Below, piece by piece: positions 43,095 through 51,167 of a stretch of DNA of 64,000 bases. The stretch lies in NCBI RefSeq assembly GCF_002270415.1, contig NZ_NNRI01000013.1:372001-436000 (forward strand). Reading direction: 5' to 3'. The position numbers were made by a program, and so were the translations under genes. The notes under the pieces are model-generated. The model was given only the letters and a program-made list of their open reading frames with translations, did no database searches and was not told the DNA's origin. The stretch is from Mesorhizobium sophorae. GTDB taxonomy: Bacteria; Pseudomonadota; Alphaproteobacteria; Rhizobiales; Rhizobiaceae. The first letter of the stretch is position 1. Every line of letters starts with the position of its first letter.

Positions 43095-44050
43095 GCGCTC
43101 CCCTCTTTCCGTTCGTTGCCGCTTAGCGCACGGACATAGAAATAGCCCAGCGTCATCAGGATGAGGAACAGGAGCACCGAATAGGCCGATGCCACGCCCC
43201 ATAGCTGTCGTCCGAAGGCGAGCTCATAAATGTGGGTGATCCAGATATGCGATGCGTTGGACGGCCCGCCGCCGGTCATGATCCAGGGGATGATGAAGGA
43301 ATTGAAGTTGGCCACTGCGAGCAGCAGGATGGTCACCGTCGAGACGCTGCTCAGATGCGGGAAGGTGACGTGCCAGAAGCGTTGCCACGCACTGGCCCCG
43401 TCGACTTTTGCGGCGCTCAGCAGCTGTTCGGGGACCGTCTGCAGGCCAGCCATCATCATGATCATGGCAAACGGAAACTCGCGCCAGATATTGACGACGA
43501 TCAGGGAGGGCAGCACCGTGGTGACGTTGTCGATGAAATTCGGCGGCCGGTCGGCCCATCCGAGACCAACCAGCACCGCACCGATGACCCCGAAGTCCGA
43601 ATGGTAGATCCACTTCCAGATGTAGGAGGCGGCGACGGCGCTGATAACCCAGGGAATGATCAGGATAGCGCGCAGGACGCCACGGCCGATAAAGTCGCGG
43701 TGGAGCGCCAGCGCGGAGCCAAACCCCAGGACGAAGGAGATGAAAGTCGATGCCAGTGTCCAGATCATAGTGTTCCAGGTGACTTTCCAGAACACCGGAC
43801 TGGTGAGGATGTTCGTGTAGTTGTCGAAGCCGACGTAGATCTTGTCGCGCAGCTGTAGGCCAGGCGGCGTCTTAAAAAACGACAACTCGATTGTGTAATA
43901 GATCGGATAGGCGATGACGATGAGCATCACGGCGATCGCCGGGAGCACGTAGGCGTAGTCTGCGCGATGCTCCCATACCCTCCGCAGCACGCCGGATCTG
44001 GCGGATTGCAATCTTCGGCGAGCCTCGGCCGTACCGGTCACGATCGTCAC
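43091..44050 (-). CDS. Carbohydrate ABC transporter permease (MalF/UgpA type)
   Basis: A 319-residue inner-membrane permease with six helices. The EAA loop reads EQLLSAAKVDGASAWQRFWHVTFPHLS. It starts at GTG 44050, 80 bp after the binding-protein gene, and overlaps the next permease by 4 bp. It forms the heterodimeric channel of a CUT1 importer, typical for oligosaccharides, sugar alcohols and glycosides. Confidence 0.93.
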   Translation of the reverse strand: MTIVTGTAEARRRLQSARSGVLRRVWEHRADYAYVLPAIAVMLIVIAYPIYYTIELSFFKTPPGLQLRDKIYVGFDNYTNILTSPVFWKVTWNTMIWTLASTFISFVLGFGSALALHRDFIGRGVLRAILIIPWVISAVAASYIWKWIYHSDFGVIGAVLVGLGWADRPPNFIDNVTTVLPSLIVVNIWREFPFAMIMMMAGLQTVPEQLLSAAKVDGASAWQRFWHVTFPHLSSVSTVTILLLAVANFNSFIIPWIMTGGGPSNASHIWITHIYELAFGRQLWGVASAYSVLLFLILMTLGYFYVRALSGNERKEGSA

Positions 44051-44130
44051 TGTGGCGCGCCCTTATTTTCCTTGGAACGAACCGGCTGCACCGTCGGTGC
44101 AGGCCGGTCGAATCGTAAGCCAGGTTCAAA

Positions 44131-45609
44131 CTAGAGTTTGCCTTCCACCAGGCTCTTCACCTTTTCGGCCGCGTCGTCCGCTGCCTGATCGACGGTCATC
44201 GCTCCGGTCAGGGCATTCTGCAGCATGTCCGGGACGATGATGTTCATGATCTCGGGAGACTGCGGCAGCGCTGGAAACGGGATGCCGTATGGCAGCATCG
44301 ACGTCGTGACATCGAGGAACTTGATGCTGTCCAGACGTTCCTTCATCCATTTGGTCTTGAAGCCGTTGAGGTTGCCCGGGTTCGAGCCGGCGTAGGCCAT
44401 CTTCAGCGACCATTCAGGGCTTGTCCACATGCAGATGATGGCCTTTGCAGCCGGCTCGTCCACCTTGCCGCCCTCGACATATTCGGGCTTGAGGATGTGA
44501 ATGTTCGAGCCGCCGAATACAACGGCGCGCTTGCCGTCTGGGCCAGTCGGAATCAGCCCGTAGCGCATGTTGTCGATGACGGTCTGCGCCTTGTCCTTGT
44601 CGGTGCCCGTCGCCTTTTTCTGCAAGTCTAGCATGACGTTGTAGTCGGACGGGTGCGAGACCATCATGCCGAGTTGGCCGGCGAGGAACAGCGGCTGGTT
44701 ATCGGCCTGCTGGTTGGTGAGTGCCGACACCGGAACCGACTTGTCGCGAACATACATATCGTACGAGGCTTGCAGCGCCGCCTTGCTCTGGGGACTATTG
44801 AGTTCGACCTCCTTGTAGGTCGGGTTTGCGGTGGCTTCGTCGAAGACGCCGCCGCCGTAGGCCCACAGCTGCGGCATGAACCGGTACGGCGTGTTGCCGG
44901 CATTCTTGCGAGCCACGAGGCCGTAACCGGAAATGCCGAGCTTGTCGTGGATCTGCTTGGAATATTTGACCACGTCGTCCCAGGTCGCCGGAGCCTTGTC
45001 CGGATCAAGGCCGGCACGCTTGAAGACGTCGGCGTTCCAGATGAACGCCATCGTCTCGTTGTTGGTTGGAATGCCGTAGGTCACCCCGTCCCAGGTCACC
45101 GCCTTCATGGCGCCGGGCCAGAAATCCTCAGTCGAATACCCCACATCCTCGGGCTTGAGCGGCTGCAGATAGCCCTTTGCGGCGAACTCGGTACCACCCA
45201 GGATTTGCAGGCGGACCGCCATCGGCGCGGCATTGCCCAGGAGCGCCGTCCGGAACTTGTCAAGAAGGTCGTTGTAGGTGAGGGCCTGTTCCTCAAGCTG
45301 GATGTTTGGATAGGTCTTGCGGAAGGTCTCGAAGAATTCCTTGTAGTACTGGCGCAGGAGGTCGGGATCGCCCTCGAACACGCCCTGATACCAGAAAGTC
45401 AGTCGCCCCTTGTAGTCGAGCGGGGTGACTTTGCCGCAATCGGCCGCCGTATCAAAATCCTGCGTGCCCGCAATGGAACGCACATATTCCGGCGACCACT
45501 TGCTCAAATCGACCGGCGGCGCACCCAGCGCCGATGCGGACAGCGATACCACTAAAGCAGTGGAGACAGTGCCGCGCAGGACGGCACCGCCGAGTGTAAT
45601 CCTCGTCAT
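44131..45609 (-). CDS. Carbohydrate ABC transporter substrate-binding protein
   Basis: A 492-residue family 1 extracellular binding protein with a signal peptide cleaved after ALG or SASA (about residue 29). The mature part has the two-lobe fold (RLTFWYQGVFEGDPDLLRQYYKEFFE at the first lobe; RAGLDPDKAPATWDDVVKYSKQI hinge region). It is about 70 residues longer than most members, mainly in the N-terminal part before the first lobe. Start ATG at 45609 with GGAGG. First gene of a six-gene operon ending in the DgoD-like enzyme and the RraA-like protein. Confidence 0.92.
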   Translation of the reverse strand: MTRITLGGAVLRGTVSTALVVSLSASALGAPPVDLSKWSPEYVRSIAGTQDFDTAADCGKVTPLDYKGRLTFWYQGVFEGDPDLLRQYYKEFFETFRKTYPNIQLEEQALTYNDLLDKFRTALLGNAAPMAVRLQILGGTEFAAKGYLQPLKPEDVGYSTEDFWPGAMKAVTWDGVTYGIPTNNETMAFIWNADVFKRAGLDPDKAPATWDDVVKYSKQIHDKLGISGYGLVARKNAGNTPYRFMPQLWAYGGGVFDEATANPTYKEVELNSPQSKAALQASYDMYVRDKSVPVSALTNQQADNQPLFLAGQLGMMVSHPSDYNVMLDLQKKATGTDKDKAQTVIDNMRYGLIPTGPDGKRAVVFGGSNIHILKPEYVEGGKVDEPAAKAIICMWTSPEWSLKMAYAGSNPGNLNGFKTKWMKERLDSIKFLDVTTSMLPYGIPFPALPQSPEIMNIIVPDMLQNALTGAMTVDQAADDAAEKVKSLVEGKL

Positions 45610-45715
45610 AGGTATCCTCCAGGTTCTCTCCCATGCCGCTTTGCTTCGAGGCAAACGGTCCATGCTCGTTCGATCGCGGAACGTCTTCCTGTTCTGTGTA
45701 TCCCTTCGAGCACTT

Positions 45716-45763
45716 TGTACGTTTTCAGATCATGGATTGTCTGTCAACGCGATAAATCGTACA
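45716..45763. promoter_or_regulatory. Divergent promoter and inverted half-sites between the ABC operon and GntR
   Basis: Toward the GntR gene, TTGTCT (45737-45742) and TACATT (45760-45765) are spaced by 17 bp. On the other strand a perfect TTGACA (complement of 45742-45747) points to the ABC operon. TGTACG (45716-45721) and CGTACA (45758-45763) form inverted half-sites flanking both promoters and are candidates for GntR binding. Confidence 0.4.
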
Positions 45764-45823
45764 TTGTTTATGGAAACCGTGCGTGATATCAATTAAAGTG
45801 TGTATTGAATTGGGGAGCCGGCC

Positions 45824-46534
45824 TTGGCCGAAACAAGCGATTTCAAAGCAGAGCCACCCGCGGGGATTGATCCCATCGGGGCCTCCAGCGAGGGCGCCTC
45901 GCTTTATGAACTGATCAGGGAAGACATCATTGAGGGGCGGCTCGCCGCCAACGAGCGGCTTGTGGTGACCGATCTCGCCCGGCGCCACGGCACCTCGACC
46001 AACCCCGTGCGAGAGGCTCTGCAGCTGTTGCGCGGGGAGGGCTTCGTCACTTTTGTCGCCAACCGCGGGGCGCGAGTCCGACCCATAGATCAGGATTTTG
46101 TCCGCGATATCTACGAGATCGGAGTCCTGATCGAGCCAGCCCTGACGCGATGGTTTGTGAATATGGCGACCGTCGAAGACATAGCCGAACTCGAACGTAT
46201 CCAAGGCCTGATTGAAGAGAACAACTTTGCTGACACGTTCAGGCACAGTGAGCTGGATACCGCCTTTCACACCGTGATGTACCAGCGGCACTATAACCGC
46301 CATGCCGCCGAGCTTTGGTGGAAGCATCGCGAGGTGCTGCGGGCCGTGAGCCGGCGATTCAATTTCACGCTCGCACGGCGCGCCGCAATCCTTCGCGAGC
46401 ATCGCGAACTCATCGCACTCGTGAAGGCGGGAGAGGCAGACAAGGCCGCCGAACTCATTTCCCGCCATGTCGAGGGTTCCGGCCGGCATGTTCTCGAACA
46501 GATGCGTGCGCGCAACGCCGCTCGGGCCGGATAG
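45824..46534 (+). CDS. GntR-family regulator (FCD/FadR type) of the acid-sugar cluster
   Basis: A 236-residue GntR regulator: winged helix (about 25-90, DLARRHGTSTNPVREALQLLRGEGFV) and an all-helical FCD effector domain (about 95-225) with metal-binding-type His and Asp residues (SELDTAFHTVMYQRH, EHRELIALVKAG). FCD regulators commonly sense sugar acids or other carboxylates. It begins at TTG 45824 with GGGGAG; no ATG is suitably placed. It lies at the junction of two divergent operons and heads the right one, 54 bp before enzyme B. Confidence 0.88.
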   Translation: MAETSDFKAEPPAGIDPIGASSEGASLYELIREDIIEGRLAANERLVVTDLARRHGTSTNPVREALQLLRGEGFVTFVANRGARVRPIDQDFVRDIYEIGVLIEPALTRWFVNMATVEDIAELERIQGLIEENNFADTFRHSELDTAFHTVMYQRHYNRHAAELWWKHREVLRAVSRRFNFTLARRAAILREHRELIALVKAGEADKAAELISRHVEGSGRHVLEQMRARNAARAG

Positions 46535-46588
46535 ACTCTCCGATCTGGAACATCGTTAGCCTGACAATCAGACAGAGGTAGTTGAGAG

Positions 46589-47755
46589 ATGAAAATCACG
46601 AGCGTTCGGCCGTGGCTGATCAAGTCCGATGCTTCATATTGGGGAGAGTACCTGTTCGTCGAAGTGACGACCGATGAGGGGGTGAGCGGCTGGGGAGAGA
46701 TCACAACCACCACCAGGCTCGCCAACCGCGCTCTCTGCACGATCCTTCGGCAGATCGGCATCGCCGTGACCGGCGAGGATCCCGCGCGGATCGAGCACCT
46801 CTGGCACAAGATTTTCCGCAGCTTCACCTATATGGGCAGCCGCGGCGCCGCCGTCGAATGCGTGAGCGCCATCGACATAGCCCTCTGGGACATCCGGGGC
46901 AAAGTCCTTGGTAAGCCGATTTACGAACTGCTGGGTGGACCGGTACGCGATAAAATCGCGCTCTACACCCATCCCAACCAGGCCAAATTTACCAGCAAGG
47001 AGGCCGTGGTCCGCGAAATTCGAGACATCGTCGAGTCCGGACACACCGGGCTCAAGTTTGATCCTTTCCCCCACCAGGGGCGCACCGCCGATGGCCTGTC
47101 CCGCGAACAGCGGGACGGCTACCTCGACGGCAGCATGACCCGCAAGGACGAGCGCGAAGCGGCCGAACTGACGGCGCTGATCCGCGAAACGGCGGGACCC
47201 GATGTCGACATCCTGATCGACGCGCATGGCCGCTTCGACGTTCCCACCGCCATTCGCCTGTGCCGGAGCCTTGAGGAAGCCGGCCAGATCGACTGGTTTG
47301 AGGAGCCTTGCCCGCCAGAGAGCCTCAACGCCCTCAAGCAGGTGCGTGAAAAGGTCAGTGCCGCCATCTCGTGGGGCGAGCGCGGCCACACGAAGTGGGA
47401 TTTCGTGCCGGTGCTCGAGAACAAGCTCGCTGACTACATCATGCCGGACGTTACCTGGACCGGCGGCATTACCGAACTGAAGAAGATTTCCGCCCTGTGC
47501 GAAGCCTATTACATCCCGGTCTCGCCGCACGACGCCGCGGGGCCGATCAACGTGGTTGCGGGAGCGCAGGTGATGATGACGGTGCCTAACTTCTACAAAC
47601 TCGAAACGTCGGAGTGGAACCTGGGCAAATACGATCACCTGATCGACAGACCGCTCGACGTTTCGAACGGCAGCCTCAAGCTGACGTCGAAGCCTGGTCT
47701 CGGCGTTGAGATGAACCGCGACTACCTGCAGGCCAACGAGATCGAGCTGGGCTAG
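46589..47755 (+). CDS. Enolase-superfamily acid-sugar dehydratase (enzyme B of five)
   Basis: A 388-residue mandelate racemase-subgroup enzyme. Visible: second-strand Lys156 (LKFDPF), metal ligands Asp211, Glu238/239 (WFEEP) and Glu264 (SWGERG), DAHGRF with His213, Asp287 in MPDVTWTGG, and His314 in SPHDAAGP. The DxHGR motif and the PHxxxGP segment place it with galactonate/gluconate-type dehydratases. A loop of about 20 extra residues follows Lys156. It lies directly after GntR, so it is likely controlled by it. The substrate is probably a six-carbon aldonate or a derivative, but cannot be fixed. Confidence 0.87.
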   Translation: MKITSVRPWLIKSDASYWGEYLFVEVTTDEGVSGWGEITTTTRLANRALCTILRQIGIAVTGEDPARIEHLWHKIFRSFTYMGSRGAAVECVSAIDIALWDIRGKVLGKPIYELLGGPVRDKIALYTHPNQAKFTSKEAVVREIRDIVESGHTGLKFDPFPHQGRTADGLSREQRDGYLDGSMTRKDEREAAELTALIRETAGPDVDILIDAHGRFDVPTAIRLCRSLEEAGQIDWFEEPCPPESLNALKQVREKVSAAISWGERGHTKWDFVPVLENKLADYIMPDVTWTGGITELKKISALCEAYYIPVSPHDAAGPINVVAGAQVMMTVPNFYKLETSEWNLGKYDHLIDRPLDVSNGSLKLTSKPGLGVEMNRDYLQANEIELG

Positions 47756-47817
47756 CAACGCTCCATGCCGCCCCGGCGTGTGGCGACAAGCCTCGCGGAC
47801 CAGAACAAGGATAAGTC

Positions 47818-49176
47818 ATGCCAAAGACAGGTGGAGCCGACGGGGCGCTCAATCGGGTGAACACGAATTCCAAGCCGACTGACCTGCGCATCACGGACCT
47901 GCGCGTTGCCGAAATCGTCGGCGCGCCGTTCACCTCGGCGCTCGTTAAGATCTACACCAACCAGGGTATTGTCGGCCTGGGCGAGGTGCGCGACGGCGCC
48001 AGCGCCACCTATGCGCTGATGCTGAAGAGTCGGTTGCTGGGCGAGAATCCCTGCGACATCGACCGACTGTTCCGCCGCATCAAGCAGTTTGGCGGTCATG
48101 GGCGGCAGGGTGGTGGTGTCTCGGCAATCGAGATCGCTCTCTCGGACCTCGCCGGCAAGGCCTATGGCGTGCCGATCTACCAGATGCTTGGAGGACGGTT
48201 CCGCGACAAGGTGCGAGTCTATTGCGACACCGACGCGGACAAGCCCAGCGGCACCGAGACCGGAAGGCGGCTCAAGGCGCGGATGGACCTCGGTTTCACC
48301 TTCCTCAAGATGGACCTCGGGCTGGCGCAGATCTCCCACATCCCAGGCGCGGTCGTCGCGCCGGCCGGCGTGCTCGACGGTTTCCGCACGCATGCCGGCC
48401 GCGGGCGAGCAGGCACGCTGGACGAGCGCCGGGCGCGTAATGCCGCTTACGACGCGCAGAACGTGCCGCATCCCTTCACCGGCCTCCACTTCACCGAAAA
48501 GGGCATCGACCTGCTCGATCAATATATCCACGAGGTCCGCGAGGTGATCGGCTATGAGATTCCGCTCGCCATCGACCATGTTGGCCACGTCTCGCTGCAG
48601 GACGGCATCCGTCTCGCCCGGCGGATCGAGAAATACGCGCCAGCCTGGCTCGAAGACGTGATCCCCTGGCAGTACACCGACCAGTATCGGCGGTTGCAGG
48701 AGGCAACGTCCGTGCCGATCTGCACGGGTGAGGACATCTACCTCAAGGAAGGCTTCGAGCCGCTGCTCAACTCAGGCATTTCGGTCATCCATCCGGACTT
48801 GCTTACCACCGGCGGCATCCTCGAGACCAAGAAGATCGGCGACGCGGCGCAGGACCACGGCGTTGCCATGGCCATTCACATGGCGGAAAGCCCGATCGCG
48901 GCAATGGCCGCCGCGCATGTCGCGGTGGCCACGGAAAACTTCATGGCGCTCGAATATCACAGCGTGGAAGTGGACTGGTGGGACGACATCGTCACCGGCT
49001 TGCCCAAGCCGCTGGTCAAGGACGGGTTCATTACAGTGCCCGACAAGCCGGGCCTGGGCATCGACGACGTGGTCGATGAAGTCATCAGCCAGCATCTGCA
49101 GCCCGGTGTCACAGGGATATGGCAATCCACCGAGCATTGGGACAATGAATATAGCTGGGACCGGACCTGGAGTTAG
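47818..49176 (+). CDS. Enolase-superfamily enzyme with a long barrel insertion (enzyme C of five)
   Basis: A 452-residue mandelate racemase-subgroup enzyme, 60-70 residues longer than usual. Visible: Lys164 (FLKMD), metal ligands Asp253 (AIDHVGH), Glu279 (WLED) and Glu305 (TGED), Asp327 (HPDLLTTGG) and His354 (IHMAES). About 85 residues separate Lys164 from Asp253, against 25-50 normally; this insertion (about 175-240) holds HPFTGLHFTEKGID. An extra N-terminal 20 residues and a C-terminal tail (DNEYSWDRTWS) are also present. Related to enzyme D. Function: dehydration or epimerisation of a carboxylate sugar, unresolved. Confidence 0.85.
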   Translation: MPKTGGADGALNRVNTNSKPTDLRITDLRVAEIVGAPFTSALVKIYTNQGIVGLGEVRDGASATYALMLKSRLLGENPCDIDRLFRRIKQFGGHGRQGGGVSAIEIALSDLAGKAYGVPIYQMLGGRFRDKVRVYCDTDADKPSGTETGRRLKARMDLGFTFLKMDLGLAQISHIPGAVVAPAGVLDGFRTHAGRGRAGTLDERRARNAAYDAQNVPHPFTGLHFTEKGIDLLDQYIHEVREVIGYEIPLAIDHVGHVSLQDGIRLARRIEKYAPAWLEDVIPWQYTDQYRRLQEATSVPICTGEDIYLKEGFEPLLNSGISVIHPDLLTTGGILETKKIGDAAQDHGVAMAIHMAESPIAAMAAAHVAVATENFMALEYHSVEVDWWDDIVTGLPKPLVKDGFITVPDKPGLGIDDVVDEVISQHLQPGVTGIWQSTEHWDNEYSWDRTWS

Positions 49177-49281
49177 CCCAGACCCCATTCCCACATTCCC
49201 CCCAGGCTCACAGGGCCAACGACGGACCATTCGTGTCGACCTCCTCCCAAGGGAGAGGCGAAGAAAGAAACGGACGAAACC

Positions 49282-49608
49282 ATGATCTACGAACTGCGTA
49301 TCTATGACTGCCTGCCGGGCAGGCTGCCGGCTTTGCTCAAGCGCTTTTCCGACCAAACGCTGGCCATCTGGGAGAGGCATGGCATCCGCCAAGCCGGGTT
49401 TTTCACCACGGCTATCGGCGAAAACAGCAATCGCCTCACCTATTTCCTCGCCTGGGAATCGCTGGCCGAGCGTGAGGTGAAATGGGCGGCTTTCGTCGCC
49501 GATCCGGGATGGCACAGGGCTCGGGACGAGTCTGAGCGCGACGGGCAGATCATTGCCAATATCAGCAGCCAGCTGCTTACGCCGACAGCTTTCTCGTCTG
49601 TGAAATAG
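49282..49608 (+). CDS. NIPSNAP-family protein
   Basis: A 108-residue protein with the NIPSNAP dimeric alpha/beta-barrel: MIYELRIYDCLPGRLPALLKRFSD at the start and NRLTYFLAWESLAEREVKWAAFVADP in the middle. Family members are common next to catabolic genes in bacteria, but their activity is unknown; the fold is shared with small monooxygenases and isomerases. It lies between enzymes C and D, 9 bp before D, so it is part of the operon and may act on an intermediate. Confidence 0.85.
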   Translation: MIYELRIYDCLPGRLPALLKRFSDQTLAIWERHGIRQAGFFTTAIGENSNRLTYFLAWESLAEREVKWAAFVADPGWHRARDESERDGQIIANISSQLLTPTAFSSVK

Positions 49609-49617
49609 GACTGCGCC

Positions 49618-50814
49618 ATGAAGATCACCGACCTGCGCTGCGCCGTCATCGGGCGGCATCCCATCGTTCGCGTCGTCACTGACGAGGGCCTCTACGGTCT
49701 GGGCGAGGTGGAGTACACCAAGCCTTATCTCAAGCCTTGGGTGCTGCATTTTCGCGACGCACTGATCGGCGAGGACCCGACCGACGTCGAGCGCTGCATG
49801 CTGAAGATCCGCCAGCGCGGCTCGTTCAAGCCCTATGGCGCCGCTGTCTCTGCAATCGAGCATGCCTTGTGGGACATCGCCGGCAAGGCGGCAGGCATTC
49901 CGGTCTACAAATTGCTCGGCGGCAAGGTCCGCGACAAGGTGCGGGTCTATAACGGCTCCATCCGCAAAAAAAGGACCGGCGACAGGCCCGAGGACTATGC
50001 GGCGGATGTCAAATGGATGATGGAGCGGCCGCAGAACTTCTTCATGGTGAAACAGGGGATCAGCTTCCACTCCAACATGAAGACGAGCGTACCCGACTTC
50101 CATTACGGAGTCCGGCAGCCGCCGACCTATCACGGCGCGATGGACCAGGGGCAGATCAGCGAGCGCGGCATGGCGCATATGATCGACTGCGTCATCGCCA
50201 TGAAGGAAGTGCTCGGCGACAAGGTTTCGCTCGCGCTGGATTGCGGCCCCGGCTGGTTCCTGCCCGACGCCATCCGCTTCGCGCAGGCGGTGGAAAAATA
50301 CAATCTCATGTGGCTCGAGGACATGCTGACGGGCGACTATGTGCCGTGGGTCAATCCGCAGGCCTACCGCGAACTCACCACATCCACCTCCACGCCCATC
50401 CACACGGGAGAGCAGATCTACCTGCGTCACAACTTCAAGGAACTGATCGAAACGCAGGCGGTCCGTATCATCGGTCCGGACCCCGCCGATATTGGTGGCA
50501 TCGCCGAGCTCAAATGGGTGGCCGAGCACGCCTATATGCACTCGATCCTGATGGCGCCGCACGGCACCGCGAATGGCCTCCTCGGCCTCGGCGCGCTGAT
50601 CAATGTTTGCGCCACCTTGCCCGCCAACTACATCGCCTTCGAATACCCGAGCGCCTCGGACCCTTGGTGGAACGACATCGTCATCGGCCTGCCCAATCAG
50701 ATTGTGAAGGATTCGATGATTGATCTGCTCGAAGCCCCCGGGCTTGGTCTGGACATCGACGCCAAGGCCGCCAAGAAGTATCTGCTGGAAGAGGACGCCG
50801 GGTTCTTCGACTGA
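49618..50814 (+). CDS. Enolase-superfamily enzyme with a barrel insertion (enzyme D of five)
   Basis: A 398-residue mandelate racemase-subgroup enzyme. Visible: Lys145 (FMVKQG), metal ligands Asp208 (ALDCGPGW), Glu234 (WLED) and Glu265 (TGEQ), Asp288 (GPDPADIGG) and His315 (APHGTANG). The Lys145-Asp208 spacing of 63 residues includes an inserted segment (about 150-185) containing DFHYGVRQPPTYHG. The acid at strand 3 lacks the following His seen in DgoD. It is the closest relative here to enzyme C (shared TGExIYL and PWWND segments). Last gene of the right operon. Confidence 0.86.
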   Translation: MKITDLRCAVIGRHPIVRVVTDEGLYGLGEVEYTKPYLKPWVLHFRDALIGEDPTDVERCMLKIRQRGSFKPYGAAVSAIEHALWDIAGKAAGIPVYKLLGGKVRDKVRVYNGSIRKKRTGDRPEDYAADVKWMMERPQNFFMVKQGISFHSNMKTSVPDFHYGVRQPPTYHGAMDQGQISERGMAHMIDCVIAMKEVLGDKVSLALDCGPGWFLPDAIRFAQAVEKYNLMWLEDMLTGDYVPWVNPQAYRELTTSTSTPIHTGEQIYLRHNFKELIETQAVRIIGPDPADIGGIAELKWVAEHAYMHSILMAPHGTANGLLGLGALINVCATLPANYIAFEYPSASDPWWNDIVIGLPNQIVKDSMIDLLEAPGLGLDIDAKAAKKYLLEEDAGFFD

Positions 50815-51167
50815 ACCACCCCGATTGAGCGAGACCGCGCCTTACGTGGCCGCCATGCCTTCCGAAGCCGCTGACATACTCGTCATAGTCCTTGATCAGG
50901 ACATCAACTATCGCTGCGGCACGAGGCTTACCATTTGCCTCGTCAGTACCGTCAATCAATGTGCCATCGAGCCGGGGAAAATCGTCCTGACGCCCGGTGT
51001 CCTTTTTGGGCCCAATCTGCTCAGCTGTGGACTCATAGGAATCCACGCCGGTTTTTGTAACGTCCGCCGACCTTCTGTCTGAGATATTAATCACATAATC
51101 TGAAACATCGCAACAGTGTTAGCGCCGTCTACTCGACAGGTCAGGCTATTCGGAACAGGCGTTACTG
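50815..51167. other. 353-bp gap without a supported gene
   Basis: This is the space between the convergent ends of enzymes D and E. Short open frames exist on both strands, but none has a ribosome site or a recognisable protein pattern. I see no strong terminator hairpin; there is a GC-rich dyad around the SalI-like GTCGAC segment near 51188-51193, just past the stop of enzyme E. Confidence 0.5.

Noticed and set aside
48772..50562. 596-codon open frame on the minus strand opposite enzymes C, NIPSNAP and D
   Set aside because: High-GC antisense frame; composition (Arg/His/Asp rich, no domain pattern) and full overlap with three well-supported genes show it is a shadow.
50681..51094. Open frames on both strands between enzymes D and E
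   Set aside because: They overlap the end of enzyme D, lack ribosome sites and match no family pattern I know; not enough to call a gene or a pseudogene.
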